From Plasmodiophora brassicae (Eukaryota > Endomyxa > Phytomyxea > Plasmodiophorida > Plasmodiophoridae), in the NCBI GenBank assembly GCA_039704465.1, contig JASFAU010000005.1:1364001-1428000 (forward strand): 64,000 nucleotides of DNA. Reading direction: 5' to 3'. Positions 20,496 through 29,733 of this stretch are shown in pieces (the stretch's first letter is position 1; each line of letters begins with the position of its first letter). A program made the position numbers and the translations under genes. The notes under the pieces are model-generated. The model did no database searches, was not told the DNA's origin, and worked only from the letters and a program-made list of their open reading frames with translations.

Positions 20496-20671
20496 CGCGC
20501 TGGGTTGTCCACAGGTGCCGCGCCGTGATTGTCAGTACATGTCCACGTACACGGTTTCGTTCGCATCCCGTGACCGTGGTGGAAATACACCCACATCGTA
20601 CGTCAGCTGACAGTTGGTAGAGGCCCACCGAGAAGTGTCACGTTAACCATTCGAGCCGGGTCCGGCGGTGA

Positions 20672-22246
20672 TCATGATGATTGTATTTGGACGCGGGTGG
20701 CCCGCAGCGCCTTGTCAACGGCCTGGACGAGCCGGGTCGTGTCGATCTTGTAATCGGAGCGGGACCCGCCATCCAGCGCGTTCAGGCAGTGGACGCCGGG
20801 CGCCTCCACGACTTCGTCGCGCGTCACCGTGTAGTAGAAATCGTGGATCCATGGGTGCTGCGACCACATGTTGCCGTCCTGGGCGTGCCGATGGCTACGC
20901 GGCGGCGACAGGTTCGCGTCGAGGACGTCGAACATGAGCAGAGCGGCGCCCGGCGGCATGTACATGCCGATATAGCTGGCCCCGCCGGGCGGCGTCACGA
21001 ACAACGTGCACTGCATCACCAGGCTGATCTGCTCCCTCATCGTCATCGTCGAGAAGTCCACGATGCGGACGTCGACGCCGCCCTTGCCCAGGTACCGAGA
21101 ACGGATCGCGTCGAACGCGTCCTGCGCATTCAGGAACGCTCGAGCCTGGCCGCCAACCTTGTGGTTGACGATGATGAGATGGGTGCGCAGGGGCGGGTAC
21201 GGCCACAGGCCGACGTTCCTCAGCGAGAACTCGACCCAGTCGGCGATCACCATCGACAGCATCGGGGAGTGCTGAAATTGCCAAGCAGGGCGCCAGTCCC
21301 GTCAGACGGGGGACAGACCAACGGACGGGGGCCGACTCACCAGTATGTGGAAGCCGACCTTCCCGGTGATCAGCTCGCTGAAGCAGATGACGTTGCGGTC
21401 AGCGGCGCCCGCCAGGGCTTGCAACGACGACGGGGCGTGGTTCGTCACCAGCCGGGCGAACTCGGCGTCGCGCTCCGATAGCGGTTTGTTGGTCCTGTGG
21501 TCGCCGAACGCGGACAGCAACTGGATGTCGGCAGACGGGTCCCTGCCGACCGCCATCTGCATCATGAACGCGGTCATGTACACGTCGCCGATCCGGTGGC
21601 CAAAGTTGTTCGCGTGCGTGAACTGCTGGAGGACGACGCGACGCGGATGGAACGACGCCCAATCGGGTACGGCGCCCTCGACGACGCCGACGTCGTGCAT
21701 GTCCTCCTCCCACCACTGCGTCGCGATCAACGGGTACCTCCTCGCGTCGTCGTCGTGCGGCGTCAGGACCGCACACGACGACCCGGTCGGTGTGCGGTAC
21801 CCTGCTGGGCGGGGCCGTTCTGGGGCAATGGCGCCGAAGGCGTCGTACAGGCGGTCGTCGCTCGGGTGGCTGACGCCCAGCCGGGACACGTTCCCCGATC
21901 GCAAGTCGGCGCTGCGGTCCCAGACCGGCAACGGTATCGATTCGCCGTCCCAGAAGTAGAGGAGGCGGTCAACGTCCAGGTCGTAGCAGACGTTCGACAG
22001 CAGGCAGTGCCGCGTGCCTCGACGCTGACCCTGGTCGCCTTTGCAGATATGCGATGAGTGCAGACGGGCGGGACGGGTCGTCACTGGCGGATCCGGCCGC
22101 GCCTGTCGCTGACCCCGATAAGGAACGGGAATAGCCACGTGCAGGTGGTTAACGAGCTGAACGCAGACGATGCCGGCCAGGGCTATCACGAGGACAAACA
22201 CGCGCAGGGACCGTCGCGTCTGTACAATGGCGCCCCTGCCTGTCAT
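20672..22246 (-). CDS. GT61-like Golgi glycosyltransferase
   Basis: Exons 22246-21341 and 21271-20672 with a 69-nt intron (donor GTGAGT, acceptor TTTCAG) give 501 residues. The N-terminus is a short basic tail plus one anchor (VFVLVIALAGIVCVQLV), a type II Golgi topology. The catalytic half carries GT61/DUF563 features: NNFGHRIGDVYMTAF (the NFxH-type block), THLIIVNHKVGGQARAFLNA and CTLFVTPPGGASYIGMYMPP, the last corresponding to the PHGAxLxN block with Pro-Gly-Gly in place of His-Gly. GT61 enzymes transfer xylose, arabinose or GlcNAc. The acceptor is unknown. A 3' remnant copy lies at 18519-18645. It is divergent from the next gene, with only 210 nt between starts. Confidence 0.8.
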
Positions 22247-22456
22247 TGGCAGCGCATGGATCGTTGCCCGACGAGACGACGACGACCGGCAGAGCGATCC
22301 GAATGCGCTGTATGCCCTCAGCTACCAGTCCCGACTGGGCAACCAGCGTCTGCAGACGTCTGCGGCTGTCCCAGAGGCCAGCGATCAGGCGCAGGCCGCG
22401 CAGGTACCGTTTATGTTTCTCGGCAAGGTAGGTACTCGTTCTGGTTGTGGCACCCG

Positions 22457-23518
22457 ATGCTGGCGGCACCCCGGCTGATCGTTATGCTCGTCGTGCTCTG
22501 CGCCACGTGCGTCCTGGTTCTCCTGCTGATGGCGGCCGGGACGGCGCCATACTGGGACGTCATGCCGTCGGTCGGCGGGCGGCTGTTCGAGTCGGACCCG
22601 CCCCCGTACGAGTACACGTCGCCGTACTTCCTCTACCTGATCATGGCGCGAGGCGGCCGCCCCGAGTATCTGGACGCCGTCCTGAAGACGAACCGGTCCC
22701 GACTCGTCACCCTGAGCTGGGAGGAGAACGCGCCCACGACGGACGTGTTCATGCCGGAATCGACGATCACAACGGGGCGCATCCGGCTGGGCGAATTCGC
22801 GCGCCACCTCGAGCAGGAGACCGGGCACCGCTACATGTACTGGATCTGGATGGACGAGGACGCCGTGTTCGGCCCGGAACCCGTCCAGGAATCGATCCGC
22901 AACTGGGAGGACTTCCTCCTCGAATGGCAGCCTGCCGTTGGCGTCAGCGATTACAACCCAAGGCTGCCGGGCGTCATCGAGGCGATGAACGCGGGCGGCA
23001 ACGCCGACGTGTGGTCCGTGTTCTCGTTCGATGGGATCTTCAACGCGCAGCACCACGAGACGCTTGCGCACATGACGCCCCTGAACGCGACGTACGACGA
23101 CGAGTCCTGGCACATGTCGGCGCTGATCAACCTGTACAAGGCCGGCGCCTACGTCGACCACGTCCTGGAGTTCAGGGGCCTCAAGGTCAGGAACCCGGAG
23201 CACAGGTCGCCGGTCGACTACCTGAAGAGCAGCGAGGTGTTCCACCGCGTCGAACCGTTCCTGCCGGGCGATCACCTGCCGCGGCCGCTCGCCGAGTGCG
23301 TCGAGGCCAGCGGCCGCCATCACTTCGACCTGACCCTGATGATGTGGGGCACGCCCCGCCGCAAGTACTGGTCGTACGACGCGCCCATGTCGCCGGCGAC
23401 CTGGGCGCGGCGACGACGATCCTGGGCGCTGCACAACCGCACCGCCTGCGTTCTGAGCATGCGCGCCCTCGAGGACACGACGCCGTTCTACGTGCACCCG
23501 ATACCCGACCCGGAATGA
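22457..23518 (+). CDS. Putative type II Golgi glycosyltransferase (DED motif)
   Basis: An intronless ORF; the ATG at 22457 gives 353 residues and places the anchor (LIVMLVVLCATCVLVLLLMA) at the N-terminus, whereas the longer upstream frame adds 133 residues of non-signal sequence. The lumenal part contains YMYWIWMDEDAVFGPEP, where WMDEDA resembles a metal-binding DxD within a GT-A fold, then EWQPAVGVSDYNPR and a late ESWHMSALINLYK. I cannot place it in a numbered family. It sits 210 nt from the divergent GT61 start and 122 nt upstream of the TBL-like gene, so a role in the same glycan pathway is likely. Confidence 0.6.
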   Translation: MLAAPRLIVMLVVLCATCVLVLLLMAAGTAPYWDVMPSVGGRLFESDPPPYEYTSPYFLYLIMARGGRPEYLDAVLKTNRSRLVTLSWEENAPTTDVFMPESTITTGRIRLGEFARHLEQETGHRYMYWIWMDEDAVFGPEPVQESIRNWEDFLLEWQPAVGVSDYNPRLPGVIEAMNAGGNADVWSVFSFDGIFNAQHHETLAHMTPLNATYDDESWHMSALINLYKAGAYVDHVLEFRGLKVRNPEHRSPVDYLKSSEVFHRVEPFLPGDHLPRPLAECVEASGRHHFDLTLMMWGTPRRKYWSYDAPMSPATWARRRRSWALHNRTACVLSMRALEDTTPFYVHPIPDPE

Positions 23519-23640
23519 CCAGTAGTACACAATCGGGCAGGACGTTGGCGACGAACAATCGTGCTCAGGGGCGGGTTGCGCCTGGCGCTGGCTGCCGATC
23601 GAGGTTGCTCGTTGCACTGACAGCTACGAGCCACGCCCCG

Positions 23641-24849
23641 ATGGCGCTGGCCTGCTCACGCCTGCGACGTGTACCCTGGTGCGCCTCGGCGCTGGCGATC
23701 GTGCTGATTGCCAACCTGTCGGTCGTCACGATCTGGATGCTGCGCCCGTCGTGGCAACTCCTGGACGGCGAGGACACCCGCTATCGTGTGCCGCCCAGTG
23801 ACCCAGAGGACGACGACGACATTGTCGGTATGTACCCGGTCGACAAGGTCGCTGCCGTCGCGCCCGGGTCGTCACGGTGCACGGCCGGTGTCGTCCTGGA
23901 GTCGGCGTTCGCCGAGGTCCCGGCCCGGCCGCGACCAGGACGTCGTCGCCACAGCAGGTGCAGGATGTCGGACTGGACCGACGGCGAGTGGGCGCTGGCC
24001 TCGTCCGTCGACGATGTGTTCGGGCGGACCGGCCTCTACATGCAGTACGAGAACCGGTTCAAGCCCGACTACAGCGACCGCCAGCGACAGCCCTGGTTGT
24101 GGGAGTGGCGCTCGACGTGCGGTGCGACGATGGACAAGTTCGATCCGGTCCGCCTGTGCTCGACGCTGGGCAACCGGTCGATCCTGTTCGTCGGCGACTC
24201 GCTGTCGGCCAACATGATCGCGGCGTTCAGGAACCAGCTGAACACGCGCCGGGCCGTGCGCCCGTGCGCCAACGACAACTGGTCCGACGAGTACGAGTCG
24301 ACCGTCGTCATCTGCCCGTCGATGGCCCGGCTCGACTACATCCGCAACGACCACCTGACCTTGTCGAGGGACAGCCAGGGGCAGTTCTGCAACGCCTGGA
24401 CGCCGGTCCTCGACCAGTACGACATCCTGGTGCTGAACACGGGCGCACACGTCGTCGACATTGACGAGTACGAGCGGCAGACCGGTGAGGTCGTCGAATA
24501 CCTCCGCCAGCATTACCACGGGACGGTCGTCTACCGACTGACGTCGGCGGGGCATGCGAATTGCACGACGTATTCAGAGCCATGGACCAGGGCGCAGGCC
24601 GATCGCCATGCGGCCGAGCATCCTGAACTGCCCTACAAGTGGCATTACTTCGCGACCTACAACGACATCGCCAGGCGGCACTACGCCAGCCTGCCTCGGG
24701 CGTACGTCCTCGACACGGACAGCCTCGTGCGACTGCGCCCCGATACGCATCGCAGCGCCGACGACTGCCTGCACCAGGTGATCCCCGCCGCCCTCGACTA
24801 CGCCGTCCTCATGCTGTACTACGTCATCGTCGGCGATCTGGAGCAGTAA
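23641..24849 (+). CDS. PC-esterase (TBL/CASD1-like) probable glycan O-acetyltransferase
   Basis: An intronless ORF of 402 residues with an N-terminal anchor (WCASALAIVLIANLSVVTIW). A PMR5N-like block is visible (CRMSDWTDGEWAL; WLWEWRSTCG), followed by ILFVGDSLSANM, the Gly-Asp-Ser catalytic block of PC-esterases, and near the C-terminus DDCLHQVIPAALDYAVLM, the Asp-x-x-His block. TBL and CASD1-type enzymes O-acetylate xylan, mannan, pectin or sialic acid in the Golgi. Its last 84 codons and 3' flank are duplicated at 27213-27462. It is convergent with the NXPE fragment at 24908-25190. Confidence 0.8.
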   Translation: MALACSRLRRVPWCASALAIVLIANLSVVTIWMLRPSWQLLDGEDTRYRVPPSDPEDDDDIVGMYPVDKVAAVAPGSSRCTAGVVLESAFAEVPARPRPGRRRHSRCRMSDWTDGEWALASSVDDVFGRTGLYMQYENRFKPDYSDRQRQPWLWEWRSTCGATMDKFDPVRLCSTLGNRSILFVGDSLSANMIAAFRNQLNTRRAVRPCANDNWSDEYESTVVICPSMARLDYIRNDHLTLSRDSQGQFCNAWTPVLDQYDILVLNTGAHVVDIDEYERQTGEVVEYLRQHYHGTVVYRLTSAGHANCTTYSEPWTRAQADRHAAEHPELPYKWHYFATYNDIARRHYASLPRAYVLDTDSLVRLRPDTHRSADDCLHQVIPAALDYAVLMLYYVIVGDLEQ

Positions 24850-25190
24850 ACGTGTCACGATTCGCGCACGCGACGATTGTTAGTGCATTGTGCACCCAGG
24901 CGACCCGTTACGCCAGGGCGGCGAAGATCGCGGCCTGCTCCCAGCAGAACGGTTCCGGCGGCTTCTTATCGGTGCAGTGCACGCCCCTCTGCCCCTCGGT
25001 GAAGTAGGCCTCGTGCGATAAGCGCGCCACCCACCGGTCCAAGTAGGTTATGCCCGGGTGCGCTGCCAGTTCCCTGCTGATGCGGTGCAAGTCAATCATG
25101 ACCATGTCGACGGCCGACTCGAACCACACGGCATCGACGATGTGGTTGCTGGTGACGACGACGACCGGCGTGCTGGCGCTCACCTGACTC
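24599..25190. repeat. Direct repeat flanking a roughly 2 kb insert, left copy
   Basis: This copy spans the 3' end of the TBL-like gene, the convergent spacer and the 3' end of an NXPE-like gene on the minus strand. It matches 27213-27880 closely; the right copy has about 60-75 extra bases in the spacer. The left copy keeps the whole TBL-like gene but only the tail of the NXPE gene; the right copy has the reverse. Confidence 0.8.
24908..25190 (-). pseudogene. 3' fragment of an NXPE-type PC-esterase gene
   Basis: The frame encodes the last roughly 90 residues of the NXPE-like protein found complete at 27664-29196 (TPVVVVTSNHIVDAVWFESA ... LDRWVARLSHEAYFTEGQRG ... VHCTDKKPPEPFCWEQAA) and ends in a normal stop. 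Upstream (higher coordinates) homology ends abruptly at about 25190, so the N-terminal four fifths are missing. Where the intact paralogue has a TAG, this copy has CAG. Confidence 0.8.
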
Positions 25191-25847
25191 CTGATGAAGT
25201 CGAGGGAAATGCTTATGCGGACCTGGGTCTGTTTTCAGGCGACCAACCGAAGCTCTCCTAGAGGTGCAGGGCGGCGTTATCCAGACGAGCCGGACGCGAC
25301 GGCAGGCATCTAGCACGACGTGCTGTGGCCGTAGTGGGCCCGAATAAGGGACGGCAAATGTCCAGCACGACGCGTTGTGGTCAAAGTGGGTCCGTTGGCG
25401 CGTGTCGCTGGTTGTCGGCGACGTCGGCCCAGGTTCAGGCAGGGCAGGCAGGCGCAACGTCAGTGCATCGGCGTTCTGTGCCGTGTGATAGCGAGTTGAA
25501 CGGCATGTCGGACGGCCGTCCTGGACCCTTGCATTGGGCGGCGCTGGCGACCGACAGCTGCCGTCGCCGAGGCAACGGGCTTTGATTCCGAGAGGATAAG
25601 CGGAAGGAATGAAACGCGTCGAAACGCAAGATCATGGGACGAGACGGACCAGGCGGAATGGGGAACCCGCAACGTTTCTCCACATCGGTGGCGACCTCGA
25701 GCGATGCCCGCCACTGTGGACTGTCAGTTGCAAATTAGACGGGGGGATTCATCGATGGCGTCATCGTAGCCGCGGACGCGCTCGCCAAGTTCCTCGCAAC
25801 GGGTGTGGCGCCCTTGGTACCGACACGTACGTCCGAAGGTTCCGAAA
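25191..25847. other. Left part of the insert; no supported gene
   Basis: About 650 nt with no domain recognised. A 43-codon plus-strand frame near 25747-25878 (GFIDGVIVAADALAKFLATG) looks protein-like but is short and ends quickly. Confidence 0.3.
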
Positions 25848-26159
25848 ATGGTCCGATACCATCAGGATGACAGCGGTGATCAGGAATGTTGGCCACTCGT
25901 TGGCGCCATCCTACTCTTCGTCGGCGTCGTGGTTGTCCTACAGGAGACCGACCTACTGGATGGGACTTTCCGTGTCGTGGCCCCGCGAGTCATTATCGTG
26001 ATGTGTGTCGTGCTTGTTCTTTACAAGGCGATCGCCATCCTACACCGCGTATGCAGTCGGGCGCCCACGAACATTTCGCCCAGTACCGGCTCGCAAGCTG
26101 GAGAACACGGTGATCCAGTGTTGGCGCCGTTGCTCGAGCCAAGTAATTCGCAAAGCTAA
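25848..26159 (+). CDS. Small two-helix membrane protein, unknown
   Basis: The ATG at 25848 opens 103 residues with two hydrophobic helices (LVGAILLFVGVVVVLQ and VIIVMCVVLVLYKAIAIL) joined by about 15 residues, then a polar tail. The N-terminus is acidic and polar (MVRYHQDDSGDQE). No family is recognised. It lies inside the insert between the direct repeats and is the only intact-looking ORF there. Confidence 0.4.
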   Translation: MVRYHQDDSGDQECWPLVGAILLFVGVVVVLQETDLLDGTFRVVAPRVIIVMCVVLVLYKAIAILHRVCSRAPTNISPSTGSQAGEHGDPVLAPLLEPSNSQS

Positions 26160-26162
26160 AGT

Positions 26163-27175
26163 TTAATGACCATCCGCGACCCAATTTGGATTCAGCGCAC
26201 CGGCCGCTAGCAGTGTCCAAGCAACGACGACGATTCCGGGGGTCGTCGGGATCCCGTCACCTCTGCTAGTCATTACCGTCGACGTCTGAAGCCCATGCGT
26301 ACTGCTCGTTGTGGCAGTTGTCTGAAGCCCATAAGTACTGCTCGTCGTCGTCCTCCGCTGGGTCGTCCCGTTACGGGAACGGGCAGCCACGTGCGCGCAC
26401 CGGTCTTGTCAGATAATCGGCTGGCCGGCTATGCAAGGGGGTGACCCTGTTCATCGACGGGAAAGTATGTCCCGTTTCGCGGCCTACACGATTGTCTTGT
26501 ATAGTAAGCCCAGCTATGCCCGGCACGCGTCGACGACTACATTGCTCAGCCTGATGGTCTTATGAATACATTTCGTGGGTCGAGCGAAGAAGCCAGCGAC
26601 AGATCGTACCGGGTCTTGCTGACCGTACCTTGTAGTTCCAGTCCCCGACGAACATGAGCCGATGCGCCAAGTTGGTGATTGGATCGGCAGCGCGAACAGA
26701 TGCGTTGCTGTTAAACCGCCGGATCTTGCTCAGTCGCTCGGAAGCTTTAGGACGCTCCAAGGGGTCGAGGCATTCAATGGCGACCTCGAGGACGCCGTCG
26801 TACCCAGCATCAGACAACAGCATGTTGATGAAGCGTGCGCGGTAGATGACTCGCTTCACGTCGCCATCAGTGACACTGCTGAGGCGGAACGTGTGGCCGA
26901 CATCGGCGCGGAACGGGTCGACGTCGTGCCCGCGGAATGGGTCGACGTCGTGACCGCGAAACGTGTCGACGTAGACTACACTGCTGACTGGGCCGACGTT
27001 ATCTACGACGAGATTGACGGCGGCCACGAAGTGCTTCCAGAACTCATCCCGGCAGCGCCCGCGGGATTCGCCGCGCTGTCGGCGGCGCTGTCCCCGATTC
27101 AGCGAGACGCCGCAGTGCTGCTGACGAACAGCCTGCGACACCCACATCCTAGGTCAACGTCTGGCGGTTAACAGA
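26163..27175 (-). pseudogene. Decayed paralogue of the secreted GTPase-like gene
   Basis: The minus-strand frame 27147-26560 is clearly homologous to the gene at 16449-18146: FWKHFVAAVNLVVDNVGPVS against FWKHFMAAVNLVVEHAGPII, then INMLLSDAGYDGVLEVAIE and ITNLAHRLMFVGDWN. It lacks the signal peptide and P-loop half (homology starts at the insert junction near 27175) and the frame breaks at 26560. A further frame (26390-26163) with repeated THGLQT/TYGLQT and a hydrophobic end (PTTPGIVVVAWTLLAAGALN) probably represents the C-terminus. A short tandem duplication (FRGHDVDP twice, about 26930-26970) lies within it. Confidence 0.7.
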
Positions 27176-27212
27176 CACTTGCGTCGTGCCCCCACACACA
27201 CACCATACTACG

Positions 27213-27462
27213 ACCGCCATGCGGCCGAGCATCGCGAACTGCCCTACAAATGGCACTACTTCGCGACCTACAACGACATCGCCCGGCGCCATTACGCCAG
27301 TCTGCCTCGGGCGTACGTCCTCGACACGGACAGCCTCGTGCGGCTGCGCCCCGACACGCATCGCAGCGCCGACGACTGCCTGCACCAGGTCATCCCCGCC
27401 GCTCTCGACTACGCCGTCCTCATGCTGTACTACGTCATCGTCGGCGATCTGGAGCAGTAAAA
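27213..27462 (+). pseudogene. 3' fragment of the TBL-like PC-esterase gene
   Basis: It encodes the last roughly 81 residues of the gene at 23641-24849 with nearly all differences silent (only Pro to Arg is visible in ELPYKWHYF's vicinity), ending in the same stop. Homology starts just after a short CA run at 27192-27203, which marks the junction with the insert. Confidence 0.8.
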
Positions 27463-27880
27463 CGTGCCACGCAACGGGGAGCCATCGTCGAATTCACGAC
27501 TCGGTCGAGGCATTGCGCCGCCGGCGCCGCACGATTCGCGAACGCGATGATTGTTAGTCCATTGCGCACGCAGGCGACCCGCTTACGCCAGGGCGGCGAT
27601 GATGGCGGCCTGCTCCCAGCAGTACGGTTCCGGCGGCTTCTTATCGGTGCAGTGTACGCCCCTCTACCCCTGGGTGAAGTACGCCTCGTGCGATAGGCGC
27701 GCCACCCACCGGTCCAGGTAGGCCATGCCCCGGTGCGTTGCTAATTCCCTGCTGATGCGGTGCAAGTCGATCATGACCATGTCCACGGCCGACTTGAACC
27801 AGACGGCATCGACGATGTGGTTGCTGGTGACGACGACGACCGGCGTGCTGGCGCCCACCTGACTCCTGATAAAGTCGAGC
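27213..27880. repeat. Direct repeat flanking the roughly 2 kb insert, right copy
   Basis: Right copy of 24599-25190; see that entry. Confidence 0.8.
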
Positions 27881-29196
27881 AGGATGCCCATGCGGGCCCG
27901 GTACGCCATGACGAGATCCGTCGGCTTCATCGGGTCGTCGCTCAGCACGTAGTCGTGCGCCGACGACGTCACGAACACGATGTCGGGCGTGCGCCCTGCC
28001 GCCGCCTCCATCATCGTCGCGAACCTGTCCGTCATGTTCGTCGGCGGGTTCAGCGTCGCCGCCCCGTCCCAGTTCCCGTGGACCGAGATGGACCCCGCCC
28101 AGAAGTTCGTCAGGCGCGCCGGGCGGCGCCCCGAGGCGAACGGGCACCCGGGGCCCGTAACCAGCCCCGGCTGCAGCTCCGTATCGAACATTCGCAGGTT
28201 GCCCGGGAAGTCGGTGCGCCCCTCGATGTACGGGTGCGGGTGCTGGTTCGCGTCGCCCAGCGTGCAGTTCAGCCTGGCCAGCAGCAGCGGGACGACCTCG
28301 CGGAACGTGCTGTCGCCGACGAACATGACCCATTTCGACTGCAGGCGCCCGCCGGGGATCGTGTCCAGCGCGCCGGCCAGCGGCTGCCTGCCCAGCTGGG
28401 CGAACGTCGACGCGTGGAACGCCCACGGGTCCGACGTCGACGCACGCTGCCAGGAATCGTCGAACAGCGGCGGGTCGTTGCCGGCGCCGATGTCGACGGT
28501 CGTTGAGGTCGAGTTCGCCGGCAGGGCGTGAATGACGAACTGTCTGTTGAGGTCGTGCAGCGTGCCGGTTGTGGCGTTCTCGTGCGCCCATCGTTCGTAG
28601 GGGACGAAACCGGTCGCGTGGATCAGCAGGCGAATCGTGTACCGGCCCGCGGCCGGCGGCATGGGCATCCGGATCATCGGCGTGGATGCGCTGTCGGGGG
28701 AGATGACCAGCGCGCGGCGGTACGTCGGCGACGTGACCAGTATGGACATAACGTGCCCGTACAGGAACTTCCACGGCAACGCCGACCCGTCGGACGCGCT
28801 GGGCCGCCATTCGACCCAGATCGTCAGCGACCGGTCGGCGTCATCGACGCAGGTGCCGACGCGGAACCGGTCGTCGTCGTTGGCCGGCGATGCGGTCGGT
28901 TCGAACCGCGTCGGAAGAGGCTCCATGGACAAGCCGAGTGCCAGGACCTGCTCCGCACAGGGAACGGTGATCGACTGACGATCCGGGAGGGCGAATGGCG
29001 TCCCGGTGTCGATCGCCGGTAGAATGGTGACCAGGGACGCGAGCAGCAACGTCGAAACCAGCGTTGTACCGTAGAGGATCATCGATCGGAGACCGGATGG
29101 CGTCGCCGTCGCTGTGCTCGCCGATCCGTCGGTGCCGCCGGCACTGCCGTCCTGAGCGAACAACGGCAGCGTGGCATCCTGGGGATCGGTCGCCAT
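27664..29196 (-). CDS. NXPE-type PC-esterase, C-terminus cut by an in-frame TAG
   Basis: The ATG at 29196 (MATDPQDATLPLFAQDG) opens 510 residues with one anchor (MILYGTTLVSTLLLASLVTI). An Ig-like NXPH-type region follows (SLTIWVEWRPSASDG; PPAAGRYTIRLLIHATGFVP), then the PC-esterase block KWVMFVGDSTFREVVPLLLA and the late motif VTSNHIVDAVW. The stop TAG at 27664-27666 falls inside a conserved tail: the frame continues for about 26 codons (RGVHCTDKKPPEPYCWEQ...) to a TAA at 27584-27586, and both the fragment at 24908 and the paralogue at 38423 have the tail intact. So this allele is probably a recent nonsense mutant (CAG to TAG) or is read through. It is convergent with the TBL fragment. Confidence 0.78.
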   Translation of the reverse strand: MATDPQDATLPLFAQDGSAGGTDGSASTATATPSGLRSMILYGTTLVSTLLLASLVTILPAIDTGTPFALPDRQSITVPCAEQVLALGLSMEPLPTRFEPTASPANDDDRFRVGTCVDDADRSLTIWVEWRPSASDGSALPWKFLYGHVMSILVTSPTYRRALVISPDSASTPMIRMPMPPAAGRYTIRLLIHATGFVPYERWAHENATTGTLHDLNRQFVIHALPANSTSTTVDIGAGNDPPLFDDSWQRASTSDPWAFHASTFAQLGRQPLAGALDTIPGGRLQSKWVMFVGDSTFREVVPLLLARLNCTLGDANQHPHPYIEGRTDFPGNLRMFDTELQPGLVTGPGCPFASGRRPARLTNFWAGSISVHGNWDGAATLNPPTNMTDRFATMMEAAAGRTPDIVFVTSSAHDYVLSDDPMKPTDLVMAYRARMGILLDFIRSQVGASTPVVVVTSNHIVDAVWFKSAVDMVMIDLHRISRELATHRGMAYLDRWVARLSHEAYFTQG

Positions 29197-29733
29197 GTGC
29201 AATCGCTGCGCTCGTGTCGCGCTCGGCGTTCAGACCATAACTGGAATCTGGCCCTCACGTATGACTGGGCTGCGCGCCCACTGTGCGCCCAACGCTCTGC
29301 AATGCCATCGATGCGATGGCGCCCTGCTTGGCCTGCGCTGCAACGGCACCGACGTACACGGTCGGGCGCATCTCGCAGTACAACGTCGGACGCCCAAACG
29401 AGTACGAAGAAACTAGTCGCGCGCGCCCAGTTCTGAATCGAAGACGACTTGGTGCAAACGCTACCCCCAACACGAGCCACTAGGCGTGTGCTAACGACTA
29501 AGGCGAATGAAGGCGGCTGGAGTTCGACGTGGACCGCTGGGTCGTGGTTTGTTGAGCCTGCGCTCGCCAGCAAAGCTGTCTGCGTTCGACCCGCCAGTTG
29601 GAAGGGATCGGGCCGTCAGTGTCACCCCCCGCCGTCCGGGCGCGGGCCGCGTCGCTCGGGGGCGGCCTGCAGGCCTGATAATATTTCCACACAGGGCTGG
29701 TTGCTCAGGATCGCCAGGCATCCCAGCGCGCCC

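Noticed and set aside
22447..24849. An 800-codon open frame spanning two genes
   Set aside because: Its first half is the GC-shadow of the DED transferase in another frame (Arg/Ala/Pro-rich, no motifs); only the part from 23641 is real.
27664..27666. UAG as a sense codon (code reassignment)
   Set aside because: Other well-supported genes (GT8-like at 30945, UXS at 31057, citrate carrier at 56172, KH-PLD at 58674) end in TAG at the expected family length.
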